This document shows, piece by piece, positions 12,431-24,930 of a stretch of 64,000 nucleotides of DNA (positions are counted from its first letter, which is position 1; each line of letters opens with the position of its first letter). The DNA is from Glycine soja (Eukaryota; Streptophyta; Magnoliopsida; Fabales; Fabaceae). The DNA is taken from assembly GCF_004193775.1 (NCBI RefSeq), contig NC_041010.1, forward strand, positions 41,839,562-41,903,561. The letters are read 5' to 3'. The notes beneath the pieces were generated by a model. That model did not search any database. It had not been told where the DNA came from and was given only the letters and a program-made list of their open reading frames with translations. The translations under genes and the position numbers were made by a program.

Positions 12431-15244
12431 TTAAACCTTCCAGAGCGTACAAATTTCAAGACTTCTGATTGCAGTACCCCCACTGGAATCACTCTCTCTC
12501 TCTCCTAATGTCTCTAATGAGTAGACATCCCAACCCCTATCCCTCCAATAGGAGATATAAACTGCTGGAACTTGTTGCACTCTCCAATAATCCTCACCTC
12601 CATTTGGACGCAGTGCTGTAATAAATTCTTCAGGCATATCAAAAAGCTCTATTGATTTTAGTTTTGTTAGGTGCTCAATGCCTAATGGTACCTGCTTCAA
12701 TGAATCACAGCGCTGGATGATGAGCTTTTTAAGACCAGGCATTGCTCCCTCCTCCACAGTCATAGATTTCAGTCCATCTAAATAATCAAGTCCTAACACC
12801 TTCAGACTAGGAAACCCCTTAGCCTTGAAGTGCAATGTCTCGCCAACATAAACTTGAAGAAACTCGACATGTCTTAGATTTGGCAAATCTTGAAGATGAA
12901 CCAGAGGATCCTCTTTTAACCGGCTCCATTTTAGAAACACTCGGACCAAATTCTTTAGAGAACTTATCCAGTGAGGAAAATTGTCTAGGCGCCCAGACAA
13001 GTATAACTGGTGGAGATACTGAGGAGGCCTGAAGATGTTGTGAATGTCAATTATCTCATCTTCTTCAATTGCAGTTATGGACAATGAGCGGAGATTGATC
13101 ATCTTCTCAATGGATGAACACAAAGCAGCACCATCTTGTTTCCTCATCTTTCTGATGCCAAGCCTCCTGAGTCGAGTGAGTTTTCCTAGCTCAATCATCA
13201 AAGCCTGATCTGCCTCTATAAAACATAGCTTTTGCAAAGATTGCATAAGTCCTATAGGGGCAGCCACCTTGAAGCCATGCCTTGAATGTAAATTAGCATA
13301 GGATTCAATCTCATAGCGATACACCAAGAGATGGCGTAATCGTTGGAGCTCCACAATTTCAACTGGCAATACAGTGACATGAGTGTGTTTAAGATCTAAT
13401 GTCTCCAACTGCTGCAGCTTCTTAATGGAACCTGGAATGCTTTTCACCTTTGTATTCTTCAAACTCAGATACTTGAGAAGGTATAGACTGACAATTTCAG
13501 CAGGAAAAACCTCCAAAGGCGCATCTTGCAAGTCTAACACCCTGAGTAACTTATAACCAGTGGAACATAATGCACGTATAGAAAAATTCTCGAGTGAATT
13601 ATCTGATAAGGCAAACATTAGCAGAGACCGAAGTTGGAATGCAGTCCTATTTTGTTGCACATTATTCAATGTGTTTATGATTGATAGGCGTCGAACTTTG
13701 TCTGGCCAGGTTATATCTTGGTCTTTGGCTATTGTTGCAAAGTTCTGATCCTTTGACTTGAAATTGACAATCTCCCTTAGAAGATCATGCATTCGACAAG
13801 TCTTCATCCTGCCATCACTGGTTTTTGCTACCACTTGCAGCAGACTTCTGTCCAAGAGCTCCTTGAGGTAACTGTCTGCAACTTCCTCCAGTGTCTTTCC
13901 TTCTTCTCCATTCACAAACCCTTCAGCTATCCACAAACGAATCAATCGCATGTGCTCAATAGCATGAAACTCGGGAAAGATGCTTAGGTACAACAAACAA
14001 GACTTAAGATAATAAGGCAACTCATTGAAACTGAGGGAAAGCACTTTCTTCATATCCTCCAGTTTGTCATTGCCTTCAATTTCAGACCCTAAACTTCTGC
14101 AAACCATCTGCCACTCTTCTATGTTGGCCCTGCCTTTTGTAGCCAATGCACCACCAATTCCTACAATTGCTAGTGGCAACCCCCCACACATTTTCAAGAT
14201 TTTCCTGCAAACTTCCTCCAGATGAGGAGGGCACGAGTTACCCTGAAATGTTTTCTTGCAGAAAAGATACCAAGCTTCTTCCTCGGGTAAGAATTCGAGG
14301 TCAAAATCCTTACCCAATTCAGCACAGGAATGCAAAGCTATATCTTTCTTGCGTGTGGTAAGCATCACTCTACTGCCACGGTTGTTATTAGGCAAAGCAA
14401 GTTTGACAGAATCCCATACCTTTACTTGCCACACATCATCCAGCACAACCAGGTACCGGCTTCGCTGAAGCAGGTTCTTGATCACCTCTTTGAGCTGGTC
14501 ACTCTTCATTTGTCCAACTGCTTCCGGAGCTGGTTTGCCTATGACAGTGTGGAGCTGTTGAACCAGGTCTTTCAGGAGCTCATCTAGTTTAAAAGACTGA
14601 GAAACATTGATCCAAGCATGAATCCTGAAACGCTTCTTCACTTTTGGATCATCATAGACTTGTTTAGCCAAGGTGGTTTTCCCCAACCCCCCCATCCCAT
14701 AAACGGGAATCACAGCCCTACCTGCTTCTTCATTGAAAAGCAAGTCACTAAGCTGCTTTTTGGGTTTGTCAATACCAACAAGATCAGCTTCTTCTAGCAG
14801 AAGTGCATCACCTTGGCTATCAAGCCTTGATGACAATCGTTGACTTGAGCCTGAGCCTATCCAAGGTATGTCTGGACGTTTCTGGGATATAATGTCCAAT
14901 CTGGATTTGATACCTTGTATATTTGAAGCAATCTTATGCCGGGTGAAAAAGTTCATATGAAACGAAGAATTGTTGCCTTGTCCATGTTGATCAACAAGGC
15001 CAAGGCTGAATTCATCTATAGCATCTTCCATGTCATGAGCAACATCTCTTACTCGTTTAACCCATGCTTTGAGTTCAGGGTTTTTGTCTTCCAGAGCATC
15101 AGCCACCCTCAAGATGCCCTTGTAGCCTTCCAGCTCATATTTGATGTGCTGAACATCTTCACGGACCCCTCTCTGTAGTTTCACTTCTGCTTCAAGTAAC
15201 GAACTCAGCTTGTCCAATAAAAAGGATACTGAACTATCTGCCAT
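12431..15244 (-). CDS. CC-NB-LRR disease resistance protein, RPM1-like, intronless (NLR-2)
   Basis: Single uninterrupted 937-residue frame from ATG at 15242-15244 to a TAA at 12431-12433. Rx-type coiled coil with an EDxID-like motif (MEDAIDEF, about 72-79). Then NB-ARC: P-loop GMGGLGKTT (183-191), kinase-2 LVVLDDVW (265-272), RNBS-B GSRVMLTTR, GLPLAI (355-360) and a canonical MHD (485-487). About 430 residues of leucine-rich repeats follow. It ends LWKV like NLR-1, and the two proteins align along their length, so they are tandem paralogues in the same orientation. It is expected to act as a cytoplasmic or plasma-membrane-associated nucleotide-switch immune receptor. All motor motifs are intact, so it is probably functional. 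Its upstream region is duplicated further out. Confidence 0.95.
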   Translation of the reverse strand: MADSSVSFLLDKLSSLLEAEVKLQRGVREDVQHIKYELEGYKGILRVADALEDKNPELKAWVKRVRDVAHDMEDAIDEFSLGLVDQHGQGNNSSFHMNFFTRHKIASNIQGIKSRLDIISQKRPDIPWIGSGSSQRLSSRLDSQGDALLLEEADLVGIDKPKKQLSDLLFNEEAGRAVIPVYGMGGLGKTTLAKQVYDDPKVKKRFRIHAWINVSQSFKLDELLKDLVQQLHTVIGKPAPEAVGQMKSDQLKEVIKNLLQRSRYLVVLDDVWQVKVWDSVKLALPNNNRGSRVMLTTRKKDIALHSCAELGKDFDLEFLPEEEAWYLFCKKTFQGNSCPPHLEEVCRKILKMCGGLPLAIVGIGGALATKGRANIEEWQMVCRSLGSEIEGNDKLEDMKKVLSLSFNELPYYLKSCLLYLSIFPEFHAIEHMRLIRLWIAEGFVNGEEGKTLEEVADSYLKELLDRSLLQVVAKTSDGRMKTCRMHDLLREIVNFKSKDQNFATIAKDQDITWPDKVRRLSIINTLNNVQQNRTAFQLRSLLMFALSDNSLENFSIRALCSTGYKLLRVLDLQDAPLEVFPAEIVSLYLLKYLSLKNTKVKSIPGSIKKLQQLETLDLKHTHVTVLPVEIVELQRLRHLLVYRYEIESYANLHSRHGFKVAAPIGLMQSLQKLCFIEADQALMIELGKLTRLRRLGIRKMRKQDGAALCSSIEKMINLRSLSITAIEEDEIIDIHNIFRPPQYLHQLYLSGRLDNFPHWISSLKNLVRVFLKWSRLKEDPLVHLQDLPNLRHVEFLQVYVGETLHFKAKGFPSLKVLGLDYLDGLKSMTVEEGAMPGLKKLIIQRCDSLKQVPLGIEHLTKLKSIELFDMPEEFITALRPNGGEDYWRVQQVPAVYISYWRDRGWDVYSLETLGERESDSSGGTAIRSLEICTLWKV

Positions 15245-15321
15245 AACTTTCTTTTCAACTTCTGCAATGGGAAGAACTTGATGATGAGATTTCTGGGTCT
15301 TTTTGTTTTTTCTTTTTTTTT

Positions 15322-16128
15322 ATAAGAATACTTGTTAATAGGACTTGATGATGAGATTGTGAAATTTCTTTTTGCCTTTGCTGTTGTGCTTATATGGCCA
15401 TGTTGAAGGGTTTCGTGTCTGAATAACACTCTTATAAACGTCAACAAAGAAATGGTCAACTGCTATTATTTGGTTGAATGCCTTATTTTTCCGCGTCACA
15501 AAACTGCCAAACTTAAAACCACGCACTTCTCCACGATGAAAAATATGTCACATTGTATTTTACGAAAACAAACAAAAGAATATGACTAGCAAACATTGTA
15601 TATAATACTTAGTATATTGTAAGTAATTAAAAATATTTAAGAACATAATAATTATGCCTTTGTTGTACTGTAATGGACAGAAAAGTAGTTTTTAATAAAA
15701 TGTATATATAGAGTTTCTCTGAAGCTTCTGAGTGGTTGTTTCATCATTTCCTGAATAATTTTCAATTAGTGGCTACTAATACGCGTCCAAACTACTAGAT
15801 AGTGTAGGTTACAGCCTCCGTGATGGTTCAATTATTGGCTTTTTCTTTGTACCTAAGGAAAATGGGGAATGTCTAATTTTCTAAATATTGCTCAATTCCT
15901 CCTTGTAGGTTATGGAGAGCAAGTCATGCGGGCAACTTTGCAAGCTCACACGCAAATCAAAAAGCATAAATTTGAATGTTGGCATAACGAAACCAGTTCT
16001 CTGACTTGGTGAGAAACTTCTGACAAAGGTTTAAAAAAAAATAGTCCGTGACAACGATTTCAATCACAAATATCACTTTTTTTTTAAAGTTATCGTGATT
16101 ATAATTGTAATCGCGTAAATCACATTTA
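15322..16128. repeat. Promoter-proximal repeat, near copy
   Basis: This block begins about 80 bases upstream of the NLR-2 start codon and runs outward for about 800 bases. The same sequence recurs, nearly identical by eye, at 16818-17078 (matching 15322-15594) and 18630-19157 (matching 15595-16128). Here the two halves are continuous. Confidence 0.9.
15440..15459 (-). promoter_or_regulatory. Pair of W-box cores upstream of NLR-2
   Basis: On the NLR-2 coding strand TTGAC occurs at 15440-15444 and 15455-15459, about 200 bases upstream of the ATG. W-boxes bind WRKY transcription factors, which often control defence genes. Two sites 15 bases apart are suggestive only. In the distant copy of this block only one of the two survives. 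Confidence 0.4.
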
Positions 16129-16817
16129 ATGATTACTCTATTAACGAAAAATATCAAATCCGTAATTAATGATGATATTTTTCTATTTACAAAATGCAAT
16201 GATGCTCTTTTTTATACCTTTACATCATGATATATAGTACTTGCCATGATCATCATGGGTTGTCGTCCTTTGCAATAGAGAAAAAGAAAACAAAATTATT
16301 ATTATTATTATTATTAATATTATTAGTTTAGGAAGGAAATAAAAACAGTTATATATATTAAAGGGTAATTTAAGAATAAAAAATTATGTACATCAAAGAG
16401 AATAATTATTTTTATTAATAATTATAAATTATTATTATTATTATTATTATATCCTAAATTTATTATTCAGAAGCATTTTATCATGGGCAGCATGTGTTAG
16501 AAAATATGTCATTTGTATAACACTAATAGTTGAAGTGATAGCGCAAGAATTATATGAGTGGGGGAAAAGGTGGTGTTAGTAGTACAAGTGTACAACTACA
16601 ACTCTACTAGATAATGTTAGTAGTACAAGAATTATATGAGTGCCAATGATCCGACAAGGTTAGCATGTCACTCTATGATAATTTAGGATTTATTTCATTT
16701 AAAAATTAAAATGAGAAGATTTAAAAAGTAAGCGAAGATATATTCATAATTAATGTATATTGTGTATTTTTTTAACTTAAACGATTTAAACGAATAGTAG
16801 ATACATTCTTATTTTTG
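16129..16817. other. AT-rich spacer between the two repeat copies
   Basis: Holds (ATT)n microsatellites near 16295-16325 and 16425-16451, and a local repeat of GTTAGTAGTACAAG at 16575 and 16617. No gene. Confidence 0.6.
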
Positions 16818-17078
16818 ATAAGAATACTTGTTAATAGGACTTGATGATGAGATTGTGAAATTTCTTTTTGCCTTATTTTTCCGTCATGTTGAAGGGTTTC
16901 GTGTCTGAATCACTCTTATAAACGTCAACAAGGAAATGTTCAACTGCTATTATTTGGTTGAATGCCTTATTTTTCCGCGTCACAAAACTGCCAAACTTAA
17001 AACCATGCACTTCTCCACGATGAAAAATATGTCACATTGTATTTTTCGAAAACAAACAAAAGAATATGACTAGCAAAC
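16818..17078. repeat. Promoter repeat, far copy, first half
   Basis: Matches 15322-15594 with a short internal deletion (CTTTGCTGTTGTGC... is shortened) and a few substitutions. It is not followed by any resistance-gene coding sequence. Confidence 0.9.
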
Positions 17079-18629
17079 TTTTTCTGAGATTAATGAATCA
17101 AAATATTCATATTAACTTCGGCAACTGAAGAAAATTGTCGCTGCAAATATACATCACAAATTCTAGAGACTAGTTCAAATCTTGCGCCTATTGCGCCCTT
17201 TGTTTTACGTCAACATCTTCGCATGAATATCAACTCAACTAATATGTAGGTAGGGTGTATATGAAAAAAACACTGATATGTAGGTTGAAATCATAATGAA
17301 TTACTTAAATAGGTGATCTTTTTTATATAGGTGAGATTGTATTATTTCATCTTAATCTAAAAGATAATATAAATAGAAAAAGATATAATTTTATCTTATT
17401 TTTTTTCTAATAATATATAATATTCAATTTTAGGAGATATTTCTATTTTTTTAGATAATATAAATAGAAAAATATATGATTTTATCTTATATTTCCTTTA
17501 ATAATAAATAATACTTGATTTTAGAAAATATCTTTATCTTTTTTATAAAAAATAGAATTTTTCTCTTACCTTAATTATCTAATCTGAGTAGTATATCTAT
17601 TTTTTAAAAAAAACATATGATGTATTTAACTTAGCTAAGAATCTGTCTTTAAATGTTTTGCATGAAAATTTGGATTAAATTAAGGAAATCTCAGCTTGGT
17701 ATAAAATTGAAGGAAAACTATATCAATTTTTACCAGAATGGTTAGGAAGATATTTCTTAATTCTGATCAAGGGATAAACGAGTTACTCTGTAATTGAAGT
17801 CAAGTTTTAACTTTGCAAGAAAAGTATTAATGTTTAATTTAAAGCAAAGTATATCATAAGCTTAACTTACTCTAAATTAAAGGTAAATATATCAAGGACT
17901 TAATATTCTGTAAATAAATATGAATCTTTACTTTCTTTTAAAAGTAAATTATTTATATATTTTTCTTATTTTATGACATGTATTATAAATATTGATATTA
18001 AATCAAGAGTTTAAATATAATAAAGTACCGATTTATTTTTAAAAAAAATCATCAGTGAACAATAAAATACTACATTACAATAAAGATTCATATTAAAATA
18101 CTACATTAAATATTAAATAAAATACTACATTACCAATGAAATAAATTACAATAAAATAGGAAATAAATATTAAATATTTATATTCTAAAAAGATTAAATT
18201 AATAAAAAAATGATATTAACTAAAAACCTAATTGATTAGATCTCCTTCTCTCACATAGATAGTCTGTCACACACTCCCTCCAATCACATCCAACGGTTTG
18301 GAAACAAAGCAAAATTCTTTTTGATGTTTTTAACTTTCCTAGAATGTCTTCTTGCTATGAGCAGCTTTTTAACATTTATTCATAATTTAAAAATATAAAC
18401 AATAGCCAGAAAGAGATCAAATAAAAAGTAAAAAATCAAAAATATATTTTTATAATTTTAAATGTATTTATCTTTAAATCTTTGAATACTTATTGCCATT
18501 GGAGGGTCCTAAAGGACATTGACTAAATTAAATTGGTTACAAACTGAATCCTAATGCAAAAAATAACATTTTTTCACTTATGCACTAAATATGTTCCTAA
18601 TAATGTTTATTGTATTAAAAATATAACAA
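17079..18629. other. 1.55 kb sequence splitting the far repeat copy
   Basis: Lies exactly between the two halves of the far copy, after GACTAGCAAAC. It is AT-rich and non-coding. It includes two tandem degenerate copies of an 85-90 base unit (AGATAATATAAATAGAAAAA type) at about 17361-17545, and ATAATACTACATTA-like repeats near 18064-18130. I see no convincing terminal repeats, so it may be an insertion or ancestral sequence deleted from the near copy. Confidence 0.7.
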
Positions 18630-19157
18630 TTATATAACACTTAGTATATTGTAAGTAATTAAAAATATTTAAGAACATAATAATTATGCCTTTGTTGTAC
18701 TGTAATGGACAGAAAAGTAGTTTTTAATAAAATGCATATATAGAGTTTCTCTGAAGCTTCTGAGTGGTTGTTTCATCATTTCCTGAATACTTTTCAATTA
18801 GTGGCTACTAATACGCGTCCAAACTACTAGATAGTGTAGGTTACAGCCTCCGTGATGATTCAATTATTGGCTTTTTCTTTGTACCTAAGGAAAATGGGGA
18901 ATGTCTAATTTTCTAAATATTGCTCAATTCCTCCTTGTAGGTTATAGAGAGCAAGTCATGCGGGCAACTTTGCAAGCTCACACGCAAATCAAAAAAGCAT
19001 TAATTTGAATGTACATAACGAAACCAGTTCTCTGACTTGGTGAGAAACTTCTGACAAAGGTTTAAAAAAAATAGTCCGTGACAACGATTTCAATTACAAA
19101 TACACATTTTTTTTTAAGTTATCGTGATTATAGTTGTAATCGCGTAAATCACATTTA
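18630..19157. repeat. Promoter repeat, far copy, second half
   Basis: Matches 15595-16128, ending together at CGCGTAAATCACATTTA. Nearly identical by eye apart from single-base changes and small indels in A/T runs. Confidence 0.9.
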
Positions 19158-20769
19158 TATGTAATATCCTGTAATATTTAGGACTACAATGAATATATGA
19201 AACCATAACTATGATTGCATCTTAAAACCTAGCTTTTGATTTAAATAAAGAGTTTCAGTTGGGTAGATTTCTTGACGAATATTAGAAGAAGAAAGGAAAA
19301 AATCACAAAATGATTTTTTCAAATCAATCTTTTAACATTAATTTAAAATCAATTTATACACCTTAGTTTTTTGTTTTTTTTCTTTTCAAGGCAAGAAGCA
19401 ATTAGTCCTTAGTTCTTGAAAGGGTAAGACGTTGGTTAGCTCATAGATTTAGCGCTTGAGTTCTCCCAATGTGTCGTTGTCGCAAACACAAATGGTGTAC
19501 TCGTTGTTGAAGTTGTAGCGGTAGTAGCCATGCCTGCTCCTCCGTCACACACTACTCACTCAACCACTACTATTTCTTTCTTCCTTCTTTTACAACAAGA
19601 GGGCAACACAACATAACAATAATGAAATAAAAAAATAAAAAAAAACTTAGCTCAATAGTTTTTGAGTTCTTAGATTTTAGGTTGGGATTCTTAATTTTTG
19701 GATTTCTTGTTTTACAATAATTCACAACTATTTTTAATTTAAAAAATCATAATAATAACAATGATGATTTTTAACCATCACTTAAGACTTGTTAGATTAT
19801 CACAAAGGTAAAGAAAGTGACTCGTGTGCCTAACGTTAACACTGTTTACTTCAATTTGAACAAAAGAACCTAAGAACATTTAAAAAAATTAAAAGACCCA
19901 ATTAAATTATTTAATAATTAGAGAGTCAAATCGTACATTTAAAATAAATTAAAGGAACAAAACAGGAATTTAGCCTTTCCATAACTAATTATAGAATATG
20001 TAAAAGAGAATGTGTTGCTCACCCTCCTCATCTGCATAAATAAAAGTAACCTTGGATCAAATGGTTCCAAACTTGTGATTGATGATCCAGTATTTTATAT
20101 TAGATGCACAGGCATAATTACCAGGTACGCTGTAAGTTAGGGTTATTGTCGGTAGCTAAAAAAATTAGTATCGAGCAAAATCACGAGGCTAAACAGCTCA
20201 AATTGGAGCTTATGTTAGAATCCTTTCATGTGTATGTATTACTGACCTCAAAGGAACTGGAGCCAATAACAGGTGGGGATCTTCTCAATTGAAAGATACC
20301 CTGGATAGATAATACAGATTCCAGCTAATGTAAAAAAAAATAAAAAAATTAACAGCATCCTCATTAACAATCCACATAAATTGGTATAACAAGCATAGTT
20401 ATGGTTACAGAATTAATGTAGAAGTCGGGGAGATAAAATTTAACTGCAAGATATAACCAAAGGAAAATAGTAAGCTAATTAATTAACCAATAAAAAATCT
20501 AAAACGTCAAACTCTGGAAATTGTAAGACAATTCTAGACAGCTAAAAATGTGTGAATACAAAATGATCATCTCCATAAGGTAAAGAAAGAATAACAAAAG
20601 AAAGCACAGATGAGTGCACTACAACATGAAAAGACTCGCTAATCTATTTATATATTATAACTAACCTTTATTATTACCTTTTAAAGTAATAAATAACTCG
20701 ACCAAAAAGAGTAAGAAATGACCGAATTCATATAATTTCTTCAGCCAAAAATAAACAAGTCGCCAGCAT
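19158..20769. other. Intergenic between the repeat and the helicase gene
   Basis: AT-rich. A less AT-rich patch at 19430-19560 reads, on the minus strand, as a short protein-like frame (HGYYRYNFNNEYTICVCDND...) that I cannot identify. The stretch next to 20769 is the helicase 3' UTR and downstream DNA. Confidence 0.45.
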
Positions 20770-23700
20770 TTAGTCTTCATCAGAGTCCTCAAATGTTTTC
20801 TTTTGAGACTTCGGAGCATCAACAGGGATTTCCTTGAAGTGTGCCCCATAAAGTTTGGACTCCTATCATAGATTGAAAATTTAGAATTTTATCAATCAAT
20901 CAAATGTTCTGCACAAGACAAAAAATAAAGGACTGCCACACAAAGAAATGTTTATCCTAGCTTCATCATAGAAAAAATCTGAACTGGTGCATAAACAAAA
21001 GTGGAAAAAAAAAGACCTTTTTCTTTACATGTGTGCCAAATTTCAGGAGGGCATCCGGTACAATTTGCCCTGCTTCTCTTAAAACATTCACCAACTCCCC
21101 AGCAAGTCCCTGAAAATTTCCATTCTTAAATTGATTCCAACCAGGGTGAAAAGACATAAAAACACCAATTATATGTATAATAGAAACAGCATGCATGGGT
21201 GCAAAGAAGAACCTAGAATATATAAAGAGAATTTATACTACCTTATTCTGCTGCATAAAGAATGTATGTGCAACACCCTTTTTACCAGCTCGTCCAGTAC
21301 GCCCAATTCTATGAACATAATCTTCTGTAGTCAGAGGAAAACTATAGTTGATCACTACTTCAACATCTGGAATATCCAATCCTCGTGCGGCCACATCAGT
21401 AGCAATCTGCTCATTGAATTTTTAAGTCAAATATATGACTGAGTAAAACAACAGAAAGTGTGCAGAATGTCTAACAGATGATGTCATTCGTACTGTATCC
21501 ACTATAGGCATTCACAAGATACCTTACAATGATATTAAAGTTTAAAAATAGATTGACCAAATAAATTCTTTGCAATCTGTACATTTTTTTTAGGACTAGG
21601 GAGAATTATAAAGTGGGTTTAAATTCATCCACAAGTCAGTACTGTAAAAATACACTAGAACTTTCAAAGGGAGAAGGAACGAAGCACAGAAGAATCTGGA
21701 TAGAAACATTATCCAGAGATAGCAAATATAGAAAAATGCATTCCAAAAACATAGTTACAAAATGATGAGAAGAAAAAAACCATTTTCCAATAAAGCCACA
21801 GTATCACGAGAAAACAGCCAAACATAGATACCAATTCACAAATTTGTTCTAACTTTTGAGCCAACAAACTGCCATAATTAATAATTAATAATCATAATGT
21901 AAAATAGGTTACCATCAAAGGACAGCTTCCATTCTTGAACAATGAGAGTGCTTTTGTGCGATCATGTTGGGCTTTGTCCCCGTGTATTGATACAACCTTC
22001 CAACCCCTGAAGATGGTATTTAACATGTCCTGAGTGGCTATTCTAATTATATCATCAAGTGCTTAGAGGCTAGAACCAGCACCAGATATTTTCACCAGGA
22101 AAATTTTAAAAAATAAAATTGTGTGGACGTGTTACATACCCTTCTTGAAGCATATTTTCAACTCGTTTGGCTTCCAATTTGTACAAAACAAAAACCAATA
22201 CTCGATTCCTGAGAAAAGGTACAAGCTCTTAGTAACATGCGGAAAAACTAAACATGTAAGGAACAAACCGCAGGAAAAGATACCTCTGAGATTTGTGGTA
22301 CTTTTCCAGTAAAGCAGCTAGGCGCTTATCACGAGAACGATCATCCAAGACCTATGAATGTAAAAGGAATTAATATTCACTAAAAGCATAAATACATATA
22401 TGAGAAATGTAGATTTGATAAAATTCACACCTCAACTATCTGCATGACATCATGATTGGCAGCTAAGTCTTCTGAGCCTACAACAACCTGTCACGAGTTT
22501 AAATATTTCTTCCTCTAAAAGCTTATATAAAAATAATAGTTGAAAGCTTTTGTTGAAAATGAAGATACAGACTTTTACAGGATTAGGATCCATAAACTCC
22601 TGTGCCAAGTAATGAACTGGCAAAGGCCATGTAGCACTGAACATAACCATTTGACGATCTGCAGATAAGTATACTCTCTTTAATAAAAAAAAAATAAGCT
22701 GGGAAAATTTGAGTAAGCAAAATACATCTATGTAGGCTCCTTGGAGAATCAGAAGGTTCAGTGTAGTTCAACTATAACAAATTTAAGCCAACATTTAAAA
22801 AAAAACTATAACAAGAAATTAAGTGGAATAAGTTAATGACCAGTAATAGTGGAAACAGTTGAAGAAAAATGCATCATACCAGAACATGTCTGACCCAGTA
22901 TAGAGCGAACTATTTGTTCAAAACCCATATCAAGCATCCGATCTGCTTCATCAAGTACCTAGGACAAATAAAGTTAACATTTGCAAAAGGCTCGGGATAT
23001 GTTACTTAATAAATGCATCTACTTCTACTTCACATTGAACTTAAAGCCAAAGAAAATTCAGCCAAGATGCAACTTGTATATAAATTCAAAATCCAGCATA
23101 TTCCAACATCAGAATTGTAGCAAATGTAGAACAAAGAGACTCAAACTGCCACCAGTGAGTCTAACAAATATGAGATACCATGGTATAACAACTTTACATA
23201 ATAGAATAATGTATTAAGAAATAAGAGAGGAAGTGAACAGAATTCTGCTTGACAATTTACAGCTTACCACAAACGATACTTCTTTTAGGCAACAGATACC
23301 CATTTCAATCAGATCCTGGATACGACCAGGAGTTCCAATGATAATGTCCTGAATGGAAAAAAGTAGAATTAAAAGATCAATTGAATACAAACATGTGACT
23401 TCAACTGGCATTTGAATGCAAACCATCCAAAGGAACAGAAGAACTTGATAACTTACAATGCCAGATTTTAGTGAGGAGATTTGTGGCCCTTTAGAGGTTC
23501 CACCATACAAACAGATTGATTGCACACCACAAGACCTACCAGCATCACACATGACATCTGATATCTATAAAACAATTAAAGACAACTATTAGCAAATATC
23601 TTCCAGTAAATCAGTAATCTATCCAATACCCATGGATGATGAATTAACCATAACATATGGTTTCTCATGTTAGAGTATACATCTTAAATAATAAGCTCAC

Positions 23701-24688
23701 AACTAGCAACTACATCATTCACACTACACAGCCCTTCATTTGAATTTGAAATCCTAGTAAAACTTTCTTTTAAGTAACTTGAGAGAGAAATCAAAATTCT
23801 CTCACGTATCATCAGAAGTGGAATGTTTGAAAAGAATCAACAAAAGTCATATAGGACTCTAATTTCAATTTGCATCAGACAAGGGCAAATTACACATGAA
23901 ATGATTAAAAAACAAAGTTTAAATTCAAATTAAATGAAACACCATCCCGTGCATTAACAAAAACAAGCACATACCTGTTGAGCTAGCTCTCTAGTGGGAG
24001 ATAGCACGAGGCCGAGAGGGTTTCGTCCCTTGGAACTTTTCCCCTTCCGCTTCCCCAAAACATGCATAACCGCCGGTAAGCCGAACGCCAACGTCTTCCC
24101 TGAAAGCAAAAACCACCAAAATCAGAACCAATTTCAAGTCACATGAAATACAAACAGCAGCAGCAACAGCAACAACAACAGCATCAACACACCTGAGCCA
24201 GTGGCAGCAATTCCAATCAAATCACGACCGTCCAATAAGAAAGGCCAGGCTCGGGACTGAATCGGAGAAGGCTTCTGGAAACCCTTGCAGCACTCCAGCA
24301 CGTTCTCCGGCAGCCCCGAATCCGCGAAGCTCTTCACCGCCGCATATTTCGCGTCTCCCGCATTCAACCCGGTGACCACCACGGACCCGTCCGCCACCGT
24401 TTCGTCGCGATTAGCACCGTTGTCACTGTTGTTGTTGCCGTTGGTTTCCTCGGCGTTCTCTTTGGACTCGTGGTGCTTCTTTTTCTTCTTATTCGATTCG
24501 GTGCCGTTTTGAGGGTCGAGTTGTTCGTCGAGCTTTCGTTTGGTGCTGCTATCGGTTTGGTGCTTGTCTTTGTTCTTGTTCTTCCTTTTTTTCTTCTTCT
24601 TCTTCTTCTCGGAATCGAGCTCGGGGCTGTAGGGAACTTCTTCGGCGACTGGTTCGCTGACCAAAACGGCGTCGTGTTTCCGACCCAT
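20770..24688 (-). CDS. RH5: DEAD-box ATP-dependent RNA helicase, RH5/STRS1 type
   Basis: Thirteen exons, all with GT...AG junctions: 24193-24688, 23975-24099, 23457-23564, 23268-23348, 22880-22958, 22573-22658, 22431-22487, 22284-22351, 22140-22208, 21913-22006, 21242-21406, 21017-21109 and 20770-20862. They join without a break into 537 residues, the length I recall for Arabidopsis RH5. The N-terminus is poly-lysine (about 28-41, 67-71), suiting a nucleolar RNA-binding protein. Core: Q motif near 137-145, Walker A AATGSGKT (161-168), PTRELA near 200, DEAD (273-276), SAT (304-306), HRIGRTGR (453-460). It is an ATP-driven RNA unwinder related to yeast Dbp3 (ribosome biogenesis). Arabidopsis RH5/STRS1 represses stress-response genes. 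An in-frame ATG 20 codons upstream (24746-24748) is less likely as the start. Confidence 0.95.
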
Positions 24689-24930
24689 GTTTGGAGATGG
24701 AAGGTGTTTGGAGTGAAGGGAAGTTAACAACGCCGCGAAACAACGCAAACCAGTGCCAAAAATTGCAAGGGTTGCAGGCGCGGAGATTTATAATATTTAG
24801 GGTTTTGACTTTTGACTCACAAGTTAGTTTAGCACTCGAATTCTAAAAGGACTTTTTTAGTTTGTGGTCTACTCCAATCATATAATTTGGGCTTAAATAT
24901 TTTTATACCTATTTTGTTTTTTATTTTGTC
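24689..24930. other. RH5 5' leader and promoter
   Basis: Contains the in-frame upstream ATG at 24746-24748 and the AATTGCAAGGGTTGCAGGCG stretch just beyond it. No second gene starts here. Confidence 0.4.
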
